A stretch of 64,000 bases of DNA from Acidimicrobiia bacterium (lineage in GTDB: Bacteria > Actinomycetota > Acidimicrobiia > Acidimicrobiales > VFJN01): contig SHVB01000001.1 in the NCBI GenBank assembly GCA_009694375.1, forward strand, positions 196,366 through 260,365, given 5' to 3'. The notes beneath the pieces were generated by a model. The model had not been told where the DNA came from, ran no database searches, and saw only the letters and a list, made by a program, of their open reading frames with translations. The translations under genes and the position numbers were made by a program. Position 1 is the first letter of the stretch. Each line of letters opens with the position of its first letter. This document shows positions 52,174-63,718 of this stretch, piece by piece.

Positions 52174-52179
52174 ACGCTA
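52174..52179 (-). promoter_or_regulatory. -10 element, leaderless ppx start
   Basis: TAGCGT, 6 nt, GTG 52167; no Shine-Dalgarno sequence. Confidence 0.5.
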
Positions 52180-52230
52180 CCGGTGGGAACGCCGACCCGC
52201 GCGGCCCGCCCGGGGGGAACCCGGCGGTGC

Positions 52231-52683
52231 TTAGGTCGCCTGGAGGAGATGCTCCTCAACCCACTGGCCCACGGGATCGTCACCGCCGGCGAGATGCCAG
52301 GCGTAGTGCGCGTGGAGACACTTCACCCCCACCCGGGTGCCCCCCACCCCGCCGCGGGGCCGATGGCCGGTGTGGCCCGGGGGTACGGCCGCATCGCGTT
52401 CGGCGGCGTATCGGGCGTGCGCCACCACCAAGATGGCGGGGTCGATCTCCGCTTCGGCCCGGTTCACTCCCCCGGCGGCTTCTAGTCGTGAAACACGAGT
52501 GCGTTCGGGTTCGCCTACCAACCAGTAACGGGTGGGCATGGGCGTGCCGTCGTGGAGTAGCGGAGCGTTTTGCAGCACCACCGGCGAACCGTCGTCGTGC
52601 CGGACCACCACCACAAAGGCCCCCTGTACCGGCCGCCCCAGGAGCGCCTCTACCGCCGCTCGATCGGCCGCGTCGGCGGTCAT
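52231..52683 (-). CDS. DUF501 family protein
   Basis: 150 residues. It shows the DUF501 pattern AAVEALLGRPVQGAFVVVV, VVLQNAPLLHDGTPMPTRYW, GVNRAEAEID and GVKCLHAHYAWHLAGGDDPV, a family of unknown function almost always found between ftsB/divIC and ppx in actinobacteria. Conserved Cys-x-H-x-H at the end may bind a metal. ATG 52683 is chosen; GTG 52704 is an alternative. Here it is parted from ftsB by an ABC exporter cassette of three genes. Confidence 0.85.
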   Translation of the reverse strand: MTADAADRAAVEALLGRPVQGAFVVVVRHDDGSPVVLQNAPLLHDGTPMPTRYWLVGEPERTRVSRLEAAGGVNRAEAEIDPAILVVAHARYAAERDAAVPPGHTGHRPRGGVGGTRVGVKCLHAHYAWHLAGGDDPVGQWVEEHLLQAT

Positions 52684-52828
52684 GGGTGCCGGCCCAGTGA
52701 CCACTTCAGGACCGATGAGCCCGCACCACCGACCAACGCCGCCGGAGTCGGCGACGGCGTGGAGGTCCGGCGCAGGCCAGGGGCATCGCTCCGCTGCTGT
52801 TCAAGCCGCCCGCGCGGTTCCACCTCCT

Positions 52829-52871
52829 CCCGCTTCGGCGGGTGGTTGCGGGTGATGGACATCCCCATCAC
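52829..52871 (-). terminator. Two hairpins behind the ABC exporter cassette
   Basis: Downstream (minus sense) of the permease ending at 52885: GTGATGG/CCATCAC with a 6-nt loop (52852-52871), then CCCGC-TTCG-GCGGG (52829-52842), a very stable UUCG-type tetraloop stem. No T-run. Probably ends the cassette mRNA. Confidence 0.4.
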
Positions 52872-52884
52872 AGGCCTCTGATGG

Positions 52885-53682
52885 TCATGGCGTGAACTTC
52901 CGGATCCCCGTCGCCGCCCACACCCACAGCACCACCAGCGCACCCCCCAGCGCCACCAATCCGGTCCAGGTAACCGACCAGGTGACCTCACCCACAAATC
53001 CCTGACGGGCCAACGCGAGCACATCACTGAGGGGGTTGAGGCGAGCGAACGGCTCCGTCCATCCAATCTGATCGGCGAGAGGCACGGTGCCCGTCGAGAG
53101 GAATGTGCACACAAAAATCACTAATTGCAAGATCGGACCGGATCGCTGATTGGGCATTCGAAATACCAGGCCCAGGGCCCAGCCCGCCGAAATAACCGCA
53201 GTGCCTATCGCGGCCAGGAACAACACCAGCAGACCGAGGGCACCGCCGGGGATACGCGCCCCCATCACCAGCGCCACCGTCAGCACTACAGCGGTAGTCA
53301 CCATCGCCCGTACCGCCGTGGCCAAGGCTGGTCCTGCCAGTAGGGCCACCCGCGAACCCGGCGACAGCAGCAGCCGGGCATAAAAACCCGTCTCGATATC
53401 CCGCACGGTGGCGAAGCCAATACCAGAGCCCGCGAAAGCCGACCCTTGGATAATGGCGAAGGGCGCAAACCAACTCACAACGTTGTCGGTGGGGAACGAC
53501 GGCAGCGCCAACAGGCTGCTGAAGGAGCCCGAAAAGGCCACCAGAAAAAAGATCGGCATGGCCAGCAAGGGGACCATGGCCGACGGGATGCGCAAGATCC
53601 CCAGGAGCGACCGGTGGCCGAGGGCCAGCGCCATGGGAACCCAGGAGAACACCGACGGCGCCGGGATGGTCGGTGCCGTCAT
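52885..53682 (-). CDS. ABC-2 type exporter permease (second)
   Basis: 265 residues with six predicted helices (MVPLLAMPIFFLVAFSGSF; ALATAVRAMVTTAVVLTVAL; LGLLVLFLAAIGTAVISAGW). It contains the ABC-2 consensus near the end (PLADQIGWTEPFARLNPLSDV). ATG 53682 overlaps the stop of the first permease gene (ATGA). With that permease and the ATPase it forms a DrrAB-like drug or lipid exporter. Confidence 0.88.
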   Translation of the reverse strand: MTAPTIPAPSVFSWVPMALALGHRSLLGILRIPSAMVPLLAMPIFFLVAFSGSFSSLLALPSFPTDNVVSWFAPFAIIQGSAFAGSGIGFATVRDIETGFYARLLLSPGSRVALLAGPALATAVRAMVTTAVVLTVALVMGARIPGGALGLLVLFLAAIGTAVISAGWALGLVFRMPNQRSGPILQLVIFVCTFLSTGTVPLADQIGWTEPFARLNPLSDVLALARQGFVGEVTWSVTWTGLVALGGALVVLWVWAATGIRKFTP

Positions 53683-54503
53683 GTTGCCCTCCGCAACCGC
53701 GCCCGCAAGGCCATGTTTGCCCCGAAGATGGCTAGCGCCGCCAACCCCGCCGCCACCAGAAGCGACCCGGCGGCCCTGCTCCAGTCGAGTCCCACGATTA
53801 CCTGGTAGCGCATCCCATCCACCATCCAGGTCACCGGGTTGTACGACGCGATCGAACGGTAGGCCCCCTCCATCGACTCCGTGGGAAAGAAAGCCGAGGA
53901 CACAAACAACACGATGAAGGTGAGGGGGAACATGTTCTGCACCGCTTCGGCCGAACCGGTGCGCAGGGCCAGCATGGCGGCAAAGCCGCCGATGACCAGG
54001 GCCAGCACCATGGCGTAGGCCATGAGCAGCAGGCCACCGGGCACACCGGCGGCGATGCGCGCCCCAAAGGCACCGTAGAGAACGATGAACACCAGGGCTT
54101 GCAGAGCGCCGGTCACCGAAGCCCCCATCAACCGGCCCACCAGGATCGATGTGCGCGACACCGGAGAAGCCAACAGGCGGTCGAAGAACCCGGTCTGAAT
54201 GTCGGTGGCGGTATCGCTGCCCGCGGCGAGCCCACCGAAGAGAACCGACTGGGTGATGGAGGCCACCAGGAGAAAGTCGAGCAAGGAATCCACCCCGTCG
54301 AATCCGGGGAGAAACTCCACCGCCCTCCCCATCGCCGAGGTGTTCACCGCCGCGATGAAGATCGGGAACAACAGGCCCGGCAGCCACACCTGCGGTTGAC
54401 GGAGCGTGCCCCGGATCGAACGCAGGCCCAGGGCTCGGCCCTGCTCAACTACGACACGGGCGTCAAACCCGACGTCTCGCTCACCAACGACCACCGTAGC
54501 CAT
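53679..54503 (-). CDS. ABC-2 type exporter permease (first)
   Basis: 274 residues, six-helix ABC-2 permease: VWLPGLLFPIFIAAVNTSAM, TDIQTGFFDRLLASPVSRTS (cytosolic coupling motif), GGLLLMAYAMVLALVIGGFA and YNPVTWMVDGMRYQ. DrrB/NodJ-like exporters have this layout. It follows the ATPase gene by 2 nt. The two permeases are clearly paralogous and probably form a heterodimer. Confidence 0.88.
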   Translation of the reverse strand: MATVVVGERDVGFDARVVVEQGRALGLRSIRGTLRQPQVWLPGLLFPIFIAAVNTSAMGRAVEFLPGFDGVDSLLDFLLVASITQSVLFGGLAAGSDTATDIQTGFFDRLLASPVSRTSILVGRLMGASVTGALQALVFIVLYGAFGARIAAGVPGGLLLMAYAMVLALVIGGFAAMLALRTGSAEAVQNMFPLTFIVLFVSSAFFPTESMEGAYRSIASYNPVTWMVDGMRYQVIVGLDWSRAAGSLLVAAGLAALAIFGANMALRARLRRAT

Positions 54504-54505
54504 CG

Positions 54506-55468
54506 CTACTCCGGCACGCCTTCGTCGGGAATGCTGGCGCCTTCGAGACGACGGCCCGTGGCCTCGGCAAACACGTCGTCGAGGCTCGGGGCATCGAGTT
54601 CCACCTGCTCTACCGGAACCCCGGCATCTTCAAGAGCCCGCAAAGCCGCCGAAACCGTCGTCGGCCCGGCGCGTAGGCCAATCGCCACGGCGGTTTCATG
54701 GCTGGGACGAGGGTCGCCGAAGGCAGCCAAGGCCTGACGCGCCACCGGTAGTTGATGAGACGCCACCGTCACCTGGAGGCGGTAGTCACCCACGGCTTCT
54801 TTGAGCACCTTCGGATCGCCCTCGCGCACGATGCGGCCGTCGTCGATAATGGCGATACGCCCGGCCAATACATCAGCCTCCTCGAGGTACTGCGTGGTGA
54901 GGAACACCGTGGTTCCCTCTTGGTTCAACCGGCGCACCTCGTCCCACAAGGCCCTCCGACTGGTCGGATCGAGGCCGGTGGTGGGCTCGTCGAGGAACAA
55001 CACGCTGGGTTCGTGCACGAGAGCGAGAGCCAGATCCAACCGACGCCGCATACCACCGGAATAGGTACCCACCCGCCGCTGGGACGCCAGCGAGAGACCC
55101 ACTCGGTCGAGAAGCACATCCCCCCGTCGGTCAGCTTCGGTGCGGCTGATCCCGTGCAACACCGCCTGGAGTCGCACCAGTTCGCGCCCCGTCATGAGTG
55201 GATCAATGGCGGCATCCTGCAGGGCCACCCCGATCGAGCGGCGCACGGCACCCGCCGCCGACACCACGTCGTGGCCGGCCACCCGAGCCACGCCCGCGCT
55301 GGGACGCAGCAGGGTCGTAAGCATGCGCACCACGGTGGTCTTGCCGGCCCCATTGGGCCCGAGGAAGCCGAAAATCTCTCCCTGCTTCACCTCCAGATCC
55401 ACTCCGGCCACCGCCACGATGTCGCCGAAGCGCCGCACCAAGCCCTCCACTTCAATCGGATGACTCAC
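54506..55468 (-). CDS. ABC exporter ATPase (DrrA-like)
   Basis: 320 residues from GTG 55468, with GGAAGGAAG 4 nt upstream; the longer frame to 55567 has no homology. Walker A GPNGAGKTTVV, signature TYSGGMRRRLDLALAL, Walker B VLFLDEPTTGLD, switch His region TTQYLEEAD, and a ~90-residue C-terminal regulatory part typical of DrrA. It powers the two permeases encoded downstream. The 212-nt leader upstream has repeats and hairpins and may control expression. Confidence 0.92.
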   Translation of the reverse strand: MSHPIEVEGLVRRFGDIVAVAGVDLEVKQGEIFGFLGPNGAGKTTVVRMLTTLLRPSAGVARVAGHDVVSAAGAVRRSIGVALQDAAIDPLMTGRELVRLQAVLHGISRTEADRRGDVLLDRVGLSLASQRRVGTYSGGMRRRLDLALALVHEPSVLFLDEPTTGLDPTSRRALWDEVRRLNQEGTTVFLTTQYLEEADVLAGRIAIIDDGRIVREGDPKVLKEAVGDYRLQVTVASHQLPVARQALAAFGDPRPSHETAVAIGLRAGPTTVSAALRALEDAGVPVEQVELDAPSLDDVFAEATGRRLEGASIPDEGVPE

Positions 55469-55680
55469 GGGGCTTCCTTCCGGGCGGCTTGGCTGGCGGT
55501 CCAACCCCGCTTCGCGGGGCAAGATCTTTCGGGAGTTGAGTGACCCCAGAGAACCGATTGGGTTCACCCCCGTGGATCGACCCGGCGGGAGAGACCCGAT
55601 GGTGCCAGATCCACCCGTTTCACCCCCAAGGGCTGGGCAGGACTGAGTCGGTCGCCGTCGATCCTACCGCCGTCGCCTCC
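55469..55680 (-). ncRNA. Structured leader candidate upstream of the ABC cassette
   Basis: 212 nt between ftsB and the ATPase gene. On the minus strand GGGGGTGAA occurs twice (55627-55619 and 55571-55563); a 7-bp stem GTGGATC/GATCCAC (55614-55608 with 55578-55572) lies between the repeats, and a 6-bp hairpin CCCCGC-GAA-GCGGGG (55519-55505) stands just before the gene. No known riboswitch or small RNA family is recognised. An attenuator or ligand-sensing leader is possible. Confidence 0.3.
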
Positions 55681-56090
55681 TCAACTCGGCGGAGGCTCCG
55701 CCGGGGCCGGCGCGCTCAACATCGGGCCGAAGGGCCACAGCGAGGGAAACTCCAGCGGGGGCAGCGGGGCCGCCAGCACGGCGTAGGCCTCCTCCCCCGG
55801 CAGCACCAGGTTGTATTGCTCCCGAGCAAGCCGCTCGATCTCCTCGGCCGACTGCAGGCGCTCGACGCGATCCTCATAGGCCTGGTTCTGATGACGAAGC
55901 ACCGTAAGACGCTGCTCGGTTTCACGGATGTTCCGTCGCTGGGCCAGATAGGTCGGCGTAGGCAACACCACCAGCACCAGCAACGCCAGCACCACGACGG
56001 CCCCGCTCACCAGCCCCAGCATCCGCCCGGAGCGCCGCCACGAACGGCGGGGGGTGACCGGCTTGGCGGGAGTAGCGCGACGACGCGACA

Positions 56091-56091
<1 letters not shown>
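55681..56091 (-). CDS. ftsB: FtsB/DivIC septum formation initiator
   Basis: 136 residues: basic N-terminal tail (SRRRATPAKPVTPRRSWRR), one membrane span (VSGAVVVLALLVLVVLPTPT), then a short coiled coil (QRRNIRETEQRLTVLRHQNQ) and the LAREQYNLVLPGEEAY signature of the DivIC/FtsB family. It joins FtsQ and FtsL in the divisome. ATG 56091 shares its A with the eno stop (TGATG), so the two are coupled, as in many actinobacteria (Mtb Rv1023-Rv1024). Confidence 0.9.
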
Positions 56092-58755
<2,664 letters not shown>

Positions 58756-58762
58756 CGCCGCC

Positions 58763-59335
58763 TCAGGTTCCGCTCGGCGCGACAACCGACGGTGCTATCA
58801 CCGTGGCCGTACCGCTGTCCCAGCGCCCGTAACGGGGGCTGACAGCGATGTCGGTATCTTGGAGAGCGGCGACGCGCCAGGCCGGGTAGTCATCCTCGCC
58901 GAGCGCGCTGGACAGCCCGATCTGACGAGCGAGGGAGTCGATGAGCGCCACCCGATACGAGGCAGAGAACCCCGCCAACTGCGTATCGGCGGTGGCCTGG
59001 TCGCCGAACACCACAGTGACCACCTCGGCGCGCATGGCGTCATCCAGCACCAGGCCCTGGGCCTCGAATTCGCTCCGGGTGAGTTCGAAGTCAATGCGTT
59101 GGGCAGCGAGGCCCCGCACGAGATCACCCTGGTAGGCCCCGGGAGCGGGCGCCTCGGTCAACCGGGGGTCTAGCAGGACGTCGTTGCCCACCCATTCGTC
59201 GAGTTCCTTCTGAAACTCGGCGTAGCTGATCCGGGTATCCCCCACCCGGATGGCCGAGTCGGCTTCGTTGCCACAGCCCGCCGAGAACAGCAGAACCAGG
59301 GCGAAGGGGGCGAACATCCACAGGCGGCGGGGCAC
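58763..59335 (-). CDS. SurA N-terminal-domain-like lipoprotein
   Basis: 190 residues from GTG 59335 (TAGGCT 8 nt upstream). Lipoprotein signal MFAPFALVLLFSAGC with lipobox Cys, then IRVGDTRISYAEFQKELDEW and a helical chaperone-like region; no parvulin PPIase domain. It lies between mfd and mazG; in Mtb an envelope lipoprotein gene (lpqU) lies in the same block, although not the same family for certain. A secreted chaperone role is inferred. Confidence 0.82.
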   Translation of the reverse strand: MPRRLWMFAPFALVLLFSAGCGNEADSAIRVGDTRISYAEFQKELDEWVGNDVLLDPRLTEAPAPGAYQGDLVRGLAAQRIDFELTRSEFEAQGLVLDDAMRAEVVTVVFGDQATADTQLAGFSASYRVALIDSLARQIGLSSALGEDDYPAWRVAALQDTDIAVSPRYGRWDSGTATVIAPSVVAPSGT

Positions 59336-59357
59336 GAACGGCGAGCCTAGTGATGGG

Positions 59358-62300
59358 TCAGGTCAGTATGGGAACCGGGTCCAGTTGGCGCAACAGATCC
59401 ACCAGAGCATCGGCCGGATGAAGTTGCTGGGGCACCGGCACGATGAGGAGTTGCTCCGCCTCTTTGTAGATGGCCCGAGGATGGAGGCGGGCCAAGCGGA
59501 TCTGCTGACTGGTCTTGAGTGGCAGCGGCGACAGCCGGGCCGTGTAGGGCTGCCCGCCGTAGCCCGAGGGCTTGACCACGGTGACCTCCCGCAGGCCGGT
59601 ACGGGACGCCTCGGCACGCAGGCGCGCCACGGCGAGGAGTTGTTCGGCCTCGAGAGGCAACGGGCCATAGCGGTCCTCCCATTCGGCCCGAATGTCGGCC
59701 ACTTCGGAATCGGTGGTAACCGCTGCCAGGCGTCGATAGGCCTCAAGGCGCAGTTCTTCCTTCTGCACGTAGTCACGGGGCAAGTTGGCGGCCAGGGGCA
59801 GATCCAACTTGATCTCGGCTGGTTCCCTCACCGGCTCGCCCTTCAGCTCCGCCACGGCCTCGCTAACCATCTGGCAGTAGAGGTCGTAACCCACGGCGGC
59901 GATGTGGCCCGACTGGCCCACCCCCAGGAGATTACCGGCCCCGCGTATCTCAAGATCGCGCATGGCGATCTTGAAGCCCGAGCCCAACTCGGTGGCCTCG
60001 CCGATCGTCTTGAGGCGTTCGTAGGCAGCCTCGCTGAGGACCCGATCAGCCGGGAGAAACAAATAGGCGTAGGCCCGTTGTCCAGAGCGTCCCACCCGGC
60101 CGCGGAGTTGATGCATCTGGCCCAGTCCGAGCAGATCGGCCCGATCCACCACCAGCGTGTTCACCGTGGGCATGTCGATACCGCTCTCGATGATGGTGGT
60201 GCACACGAGCACGTCGTAATCCCCCTCGGAAAACGCCAGCACGAGTTGTTCAAGGGTGCCTTCGTCCATCTGCCCGTGAGCAATGGCCACACGAGCCTCC
60301 GGCACGAGGTCGCGCACGTGCTCGGCGGTGCGCTCAATGTCCTGCACCCGGTTATGCACGTAGAACACCTGTCCCTCACGCAATAACTCTCGCCGGATGG
60401 CCTCCGCCACGGCGCGGTCGTCGTACTCCCCCACGAAGGTAAGGATCGGCATGCGGTCCGCCGGTGGCGTATGCAACAAGGTGAGGTCCCGGATACCGGT
60501 GAGGCTCATCTCCAGGGTACGCGGAATCGGAGTGGCCGTGAGGGTGAGCACATCCACGCCGATCTTGAGTTGTTTGATCTGCTCCTTGTGACTCACCCCG
60601 AAACGCTGCTCTTCGTCCACCACCAGCAGTCCCAGGTCCTTGAACTTGATGTCCTCGGAGAGCAGTCGATGGGTGCCGATCACCACATCCACCTCGCCGC
60701 TGTGCACCGCTCGGGCTACCGCTTTGGCCTGTGCCGCCGTCAGGAAACGCGACAGCACCTCCACCCGCACCGGATAGCCGGCGAAGCGGTCGGCGAAAGT
60801 GGCGTGGTGCTGTTGGGCCAGCAGCGTGGTGGGCACCAACACCGCCACCTGCTTGCCGTCTTGCACGGCTTTGAAAGCCGCCCGAATGGCCACCTCGGTT
60901 TTGCCGAACCCCACGTCGCCGCACACGAGGCGATCCATGGGGTACTCGGCCTCCATGTCGGCCTTCACATCTCCGATGGCGGTGAGCTGGTCGGGGGTCT
61001 CCTGGAAGGGAAAGTCATCCTCCAGTTCGCGCTGCCAGGGTGAGTCTGGGGCGAAGGCGTGGCCGGGAGCGCTGATGCGCTTCTGGTAGAGCACCACCAA
61101 CTCTTGGGCGATCTCCGACACCACCGAACGCACCCGGGCCTTGGCCCGTTGCCAACCGTCCCCGCCGAGGCGCGACAGCGCCGGGGAGTCGCCGCCGGTG
61201 TAGTGGCGCACGGCATCGATTTGATCCGACGGCACATAGAGTTTGTCGTCACCGCGGTACTCGAGAAGGAGGTAATCGCGCTCCACTCCCCCGATCGCCC
61301 GTTTCACCATGCCGGAGTACCGGGCCACGCCGTGCTGATGGTGCACCACGTGATCCCCCGCCTTCAGATCGTCGAAGAAGCCCTGGGCATCGCGACGCGG
61401 CGGTCGCACCTTCCGGTGAGCGCGGCGACGGCCAGTGAGGTCGTGTTCAGTCACCACCGCCACTTTGATGGCCGGCAGAATGCAGCCGCGCTCAAGCGGG
61501 CTGATGTCGATGGAGGGCACCAGGCCGTGTTCGGACAACAACGTGGCCAGGCGCCCCGCCGAGCCCTCCCCCTCGGCGGCCACCACGATGCGGTAGCCAT
61601 CGGCAGCCAGGCCCGCCAACTGCCGCACAACCCGCCCGGGATCGCCGGCGATGGCATCGATACCCATGGCGGTGACGGTGGCTACATCGGGGCGCTCCGC
61701 GGCGGTGGTCACCGTCCATACCGGGGCATCGGTGTGGGTGAGTAACCGATCAAAGGGCAAATATAAGCGCGCCAAGCCATGCTCCCCGCCGGCCTCGGTC
61801 GCCCCCCATGTCTTCGCCAGCGTGCCGGCGAGATCGGCTTCCTCGGCCAGGAGATCCGCGGCCCGGTCGCGCATGCGCCGCGGCTCCAACAGCAACACCA
61901 GGGCCCCGGAACCCACCAGGTCGAAGAGCACGTGTTCGCCATCGGCGAGCCAAGGCAACCATGACTCCATGCCGTCGAACCGCTGACCCTGAGCAAGACG
62001 CTCCCACTGCTCGCGCCCCCAGGGATCGGTGGCGATCAACGCCTCAGCGCGGGCGCGCACCTCGGTGGTGGGTAGGAGCTCCCGGCAGGCGAACACTTCC
62101 AGGTGGTCCAGGTCCTCGGTGGAGCGTTGGTCGCTCACGGAGAACTCGGTGAGACGCTCCACTTCATCGCCCCACAGGTCGATGCGCGCCGGGCGGTCGG
62201 CGGTAGAGGGGAAGACGTCGATGATGGACCCCCGCACCGCCACCTCGCCGCGGTGCTCCACCACCGCCTCCCGGTGATAGCCCGCGTCCACCAGGGCCCG

Positions 62301-62756
62301 TACCAGGTCGTCGCGGTCGCGCTGTTCCCCCCGCCGCACCACCAAAGGCTCCGTGTCTTCCACCTGCGGGCCGAGGCGCTGCACGAGGGCCCGCACCGAC
62401 GCCACCACCACGCGCGGGGCGCGTTCGGCATCCCGTAGACGCCACATGGTGCGCAGGCGGCGGCCCATGGTCTCCACCGAGGGTGATACGCGCTCGAAGG
62501 GGAGCGTCTCCCAGGCCGGAAACGTGTCCACCGCATCGTGGCCGAGGTAGGCCCGCAAGTCGTTAGCCAAGCGATCTGCATCACCGCGGGTGGGCGTGGC
62601 CACCACGATCGGACGGCGAGCCGACTGCGTAGCCAGGCCCGCGATCGCCAACGCGCGCGCCGGTTCGGGGACGGCCAGCAGGGCCGATGACCGGCCGAGA
62701 ACCGATGCCAAGCCCGGCTCATCGCGCAGCAAGGCCGGGAGATCGCGCAGCAACAT
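59358..62756 (-). CDS. mfd: Transcription-repair coupling factor Mfd
   Basis: 1132 residues, full length. Order: UvrB-like N-terminal module, RNA polymerase interaction domain ([17 protein letters not shown]), RecG-like translocase with Walker [35 protein letters not shown] (motif II), [20 protein letters not shown] (TRG region), [16 protein letters not shown], and the C-terminal TRCF domain. It removes stalled RNA polymerase and recruits UvrA. GAGGAA precedes ATG 62756. It follows the epimerase gene by 11 nt. Confidence 0.97.
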   Translation of the reverse strand: MLLRDLPALLRDEPGLASVLGRSSALLAVPEPARALAIAGLATQSARRPIVVATPTRGDADRLANDLRAYLGHDAVDTFPAWETLPFERVSPSVETMGRRLRTMWRLRDAERAPRVVVASVRALVQRLGPQVEDTEPLVVRRGEQRDRDDLVRALVDAGYHREAVVEHRGEVAVRGSIIDVFPSTADRPARIDLWGDEVERLTEFSVSDQRSTEDLDHLEVFACRELLPTTEVRARAEALIATDPWGREQWERLAQGQRFDGMESWLPWLADGEHVLFDLVGSGALVLLLEPRRMRDRAADLLAEEADLAGTLAKTWGATEAGGEHGLARLYLPFDRLLTHTDAPVWTVTTAAERPDVATVTAMGIDAIAGDPGRVVRQLAGLAADGYRIVVAAEGEGSAGRLATLLSEHGLVPSIDISPLERGCILPAIKVAVVTEHDLTGRRRAHRKVRPPRRDAQGFFDDLKAGDHVVHHQHGVARYSGMVKRAIGGVERDYLLLEYRGDDKLYVPSDQIDAVRHYTGGDSPALSRLGGDGWQRAKARVRSVVSEIAQELVVLYQKRISAPGHAFAPDSPWQRELEDDFPFQETPDQLTAIGDVKADMEAEYPMDRLVCGDVGFGKTEVAIRAAFKAVQDGKQVAVLVPTTLLAQQHHATFADRFAGYPVRVEVLSRFLTAAQAKAVARAVHSGEVDVVIGTHRLLSEDIKFKDLGLLVVDEEQRFGVSHKEQIKQLKIGVDVLTLTATPIPRTLEMSLTGIRDLTLLHTPPADRMPILTFVGEYDDRAVAEAIRRELLREGQVFYVHNRVQDIERTAEHVRDLVPEARVAIAHGQMDEGTLEQLVLAFSEGDYDVLVCTTIIESGIDMPTVNTLVVDRADLLGLGQMHQLRGRVGRSGQRAYAYLFLPADRVLSEAAYERLKTIGEATELGSGFKIAMRDLEIRGAGNLLGVGQSGHIAAVGYDLYCQMVSEAVAELKGEPVREPAEIKLDLPLAANLPRDYVQKEELRLEAYRRLAAVTTDSEVADIRAEWEDRYGPLPLEAEQLLAVARLRAEASRTGLREVTVVKPSGYGGQPYTARLSPLPLKTSQQIRLARLHPRAIYKEAEQLLIVPVPQQLHPADALVDLLRQLDPVPILT

Positions 62757-62767
62757 GGGGGCGTTCC

Positions 62768-63718
62768 TCAGCCCGACGGACCGGTACGGAACCAGTCCAC
62801 GGTGTGGCGAAGGCCTGCTTCCAGAGCCACCGGTTCGATCACCGGATCAGTGCCGGCCACCAGTGCGCGCAGAACGGTTTGGTCGGCTTGACTATCCCGT
62901 ACATCACCCGCGCGCGCGGCAGTATGGATGCGCTCGATGGGGTGGCCGAGGATCCGTTCGAGAACGTCAAGCACCTCGAGCAGGCTGGCCCGACCTCCGA
63001 AGGCGAGGTTCACCGGGCGGTCGCTCACCAGACGATCGCGCACCACCGCGCCGAGCACCTCGCACACCGAGCTGACGTAGGTGAAGTCGCGAGTCTGGCC
63101 GCCGTCACCGTGCACCACCACCGGTTCCCCGGCCAGCGCGGCCGACACGAAGGCTGGCACCACCGCGGCGTAGGCGTGACCCGCGGCCTGGAGTGGCCCG
63201 AATACGTTGAAGAACCGGAAGGCCACCGCACCGAAACCGAAGCAAGCCGCATGGGAGAGCGCGTAGGCCTCGGTAGCGAGTTTGGATACGGCGTAGGGCG
63301 AGGACGGCATGGTCACGAGATCTTCGGTCTTGGGCAGGGCAGGGTTGTTGCCGTAGACCGACGACGACGACGCCACCACGATCTGACCCACCCCGTGACG
63401 GCGGACGGCCTCAAGTACCTGCAGGGTGCCAGTGGCATTGGCGTGGTGCGAGGCCAGCGGATCCTCGAGCGATCGCGGCACCGATGGCAATGCCCCGAGG
63501 TGCACCACGGCGGCGGCGCCCGGCAACACCTCATCAAGCACGACGGGGTCTACGAGGTCGCCGACCACCAGCGCCGCGGCGGTTCCCGCCAGGTTGGCGG
63601 CCACCCCCGTGGAGAGGTCGTCGAGGGCAACGACCTCCGACACCCCATCAGTGAGGAGCAGTTGACGGCACAGATTGGCCCCGATGAACCCAGCCCCTCC
63701 CGTCACGACGACCTTCAC
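62768..63718 (-). CDS. NAD-dependent nucleotide-sugar epimerase/dehydratase
   Basis: 316 residues from GTG 63718, which overlaps the aminotransferase stop (GTGA). Extended SDR with VVVTGGAGFIGANL, LDDLSTG, HLGALPSVPRS, SSSSVYGNNP, the Tyr-x3-Lys in SSPYAVSKLATE and GDGGQTRDFTYVSSVCE. It resembles UDP-glucose 4-epimerase/UDP-GlcNAc 4-epimerase (WbpP-type). Together with the aminotransferase it suggests surface-polysaccharide sugar synthesis; mfd is simply downstream. Confidence 0.9.
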   Translation of the reverse strand: MKVVVTGGAGFIGANLCRQLLLTDGVSEVVALDDLSTGVAANLAGTAAALVVGDLVDPVVLDEVLPGAAAVVHLGALPSVPRSLEDPLASHHANATGTLQVLEAVRRHGVGQIVVASSSSVYGNNPALPKTEDLVTMPSSPYAVSKLATEAYALSHAACFGFGAVAFRFFNVFGPLQAAGHAYAAVVPAFVSAALAGEPVVVHGDGGQTRDFTYVSSVCEVLGAVVRDRLVSDRPVNLAFGGRASLLEVLDVLERILGHPIERIHTAARAGDVRDSQADQTVLRALVAGTDPVIEPVALEAGLRHTVDWFRTGPSG

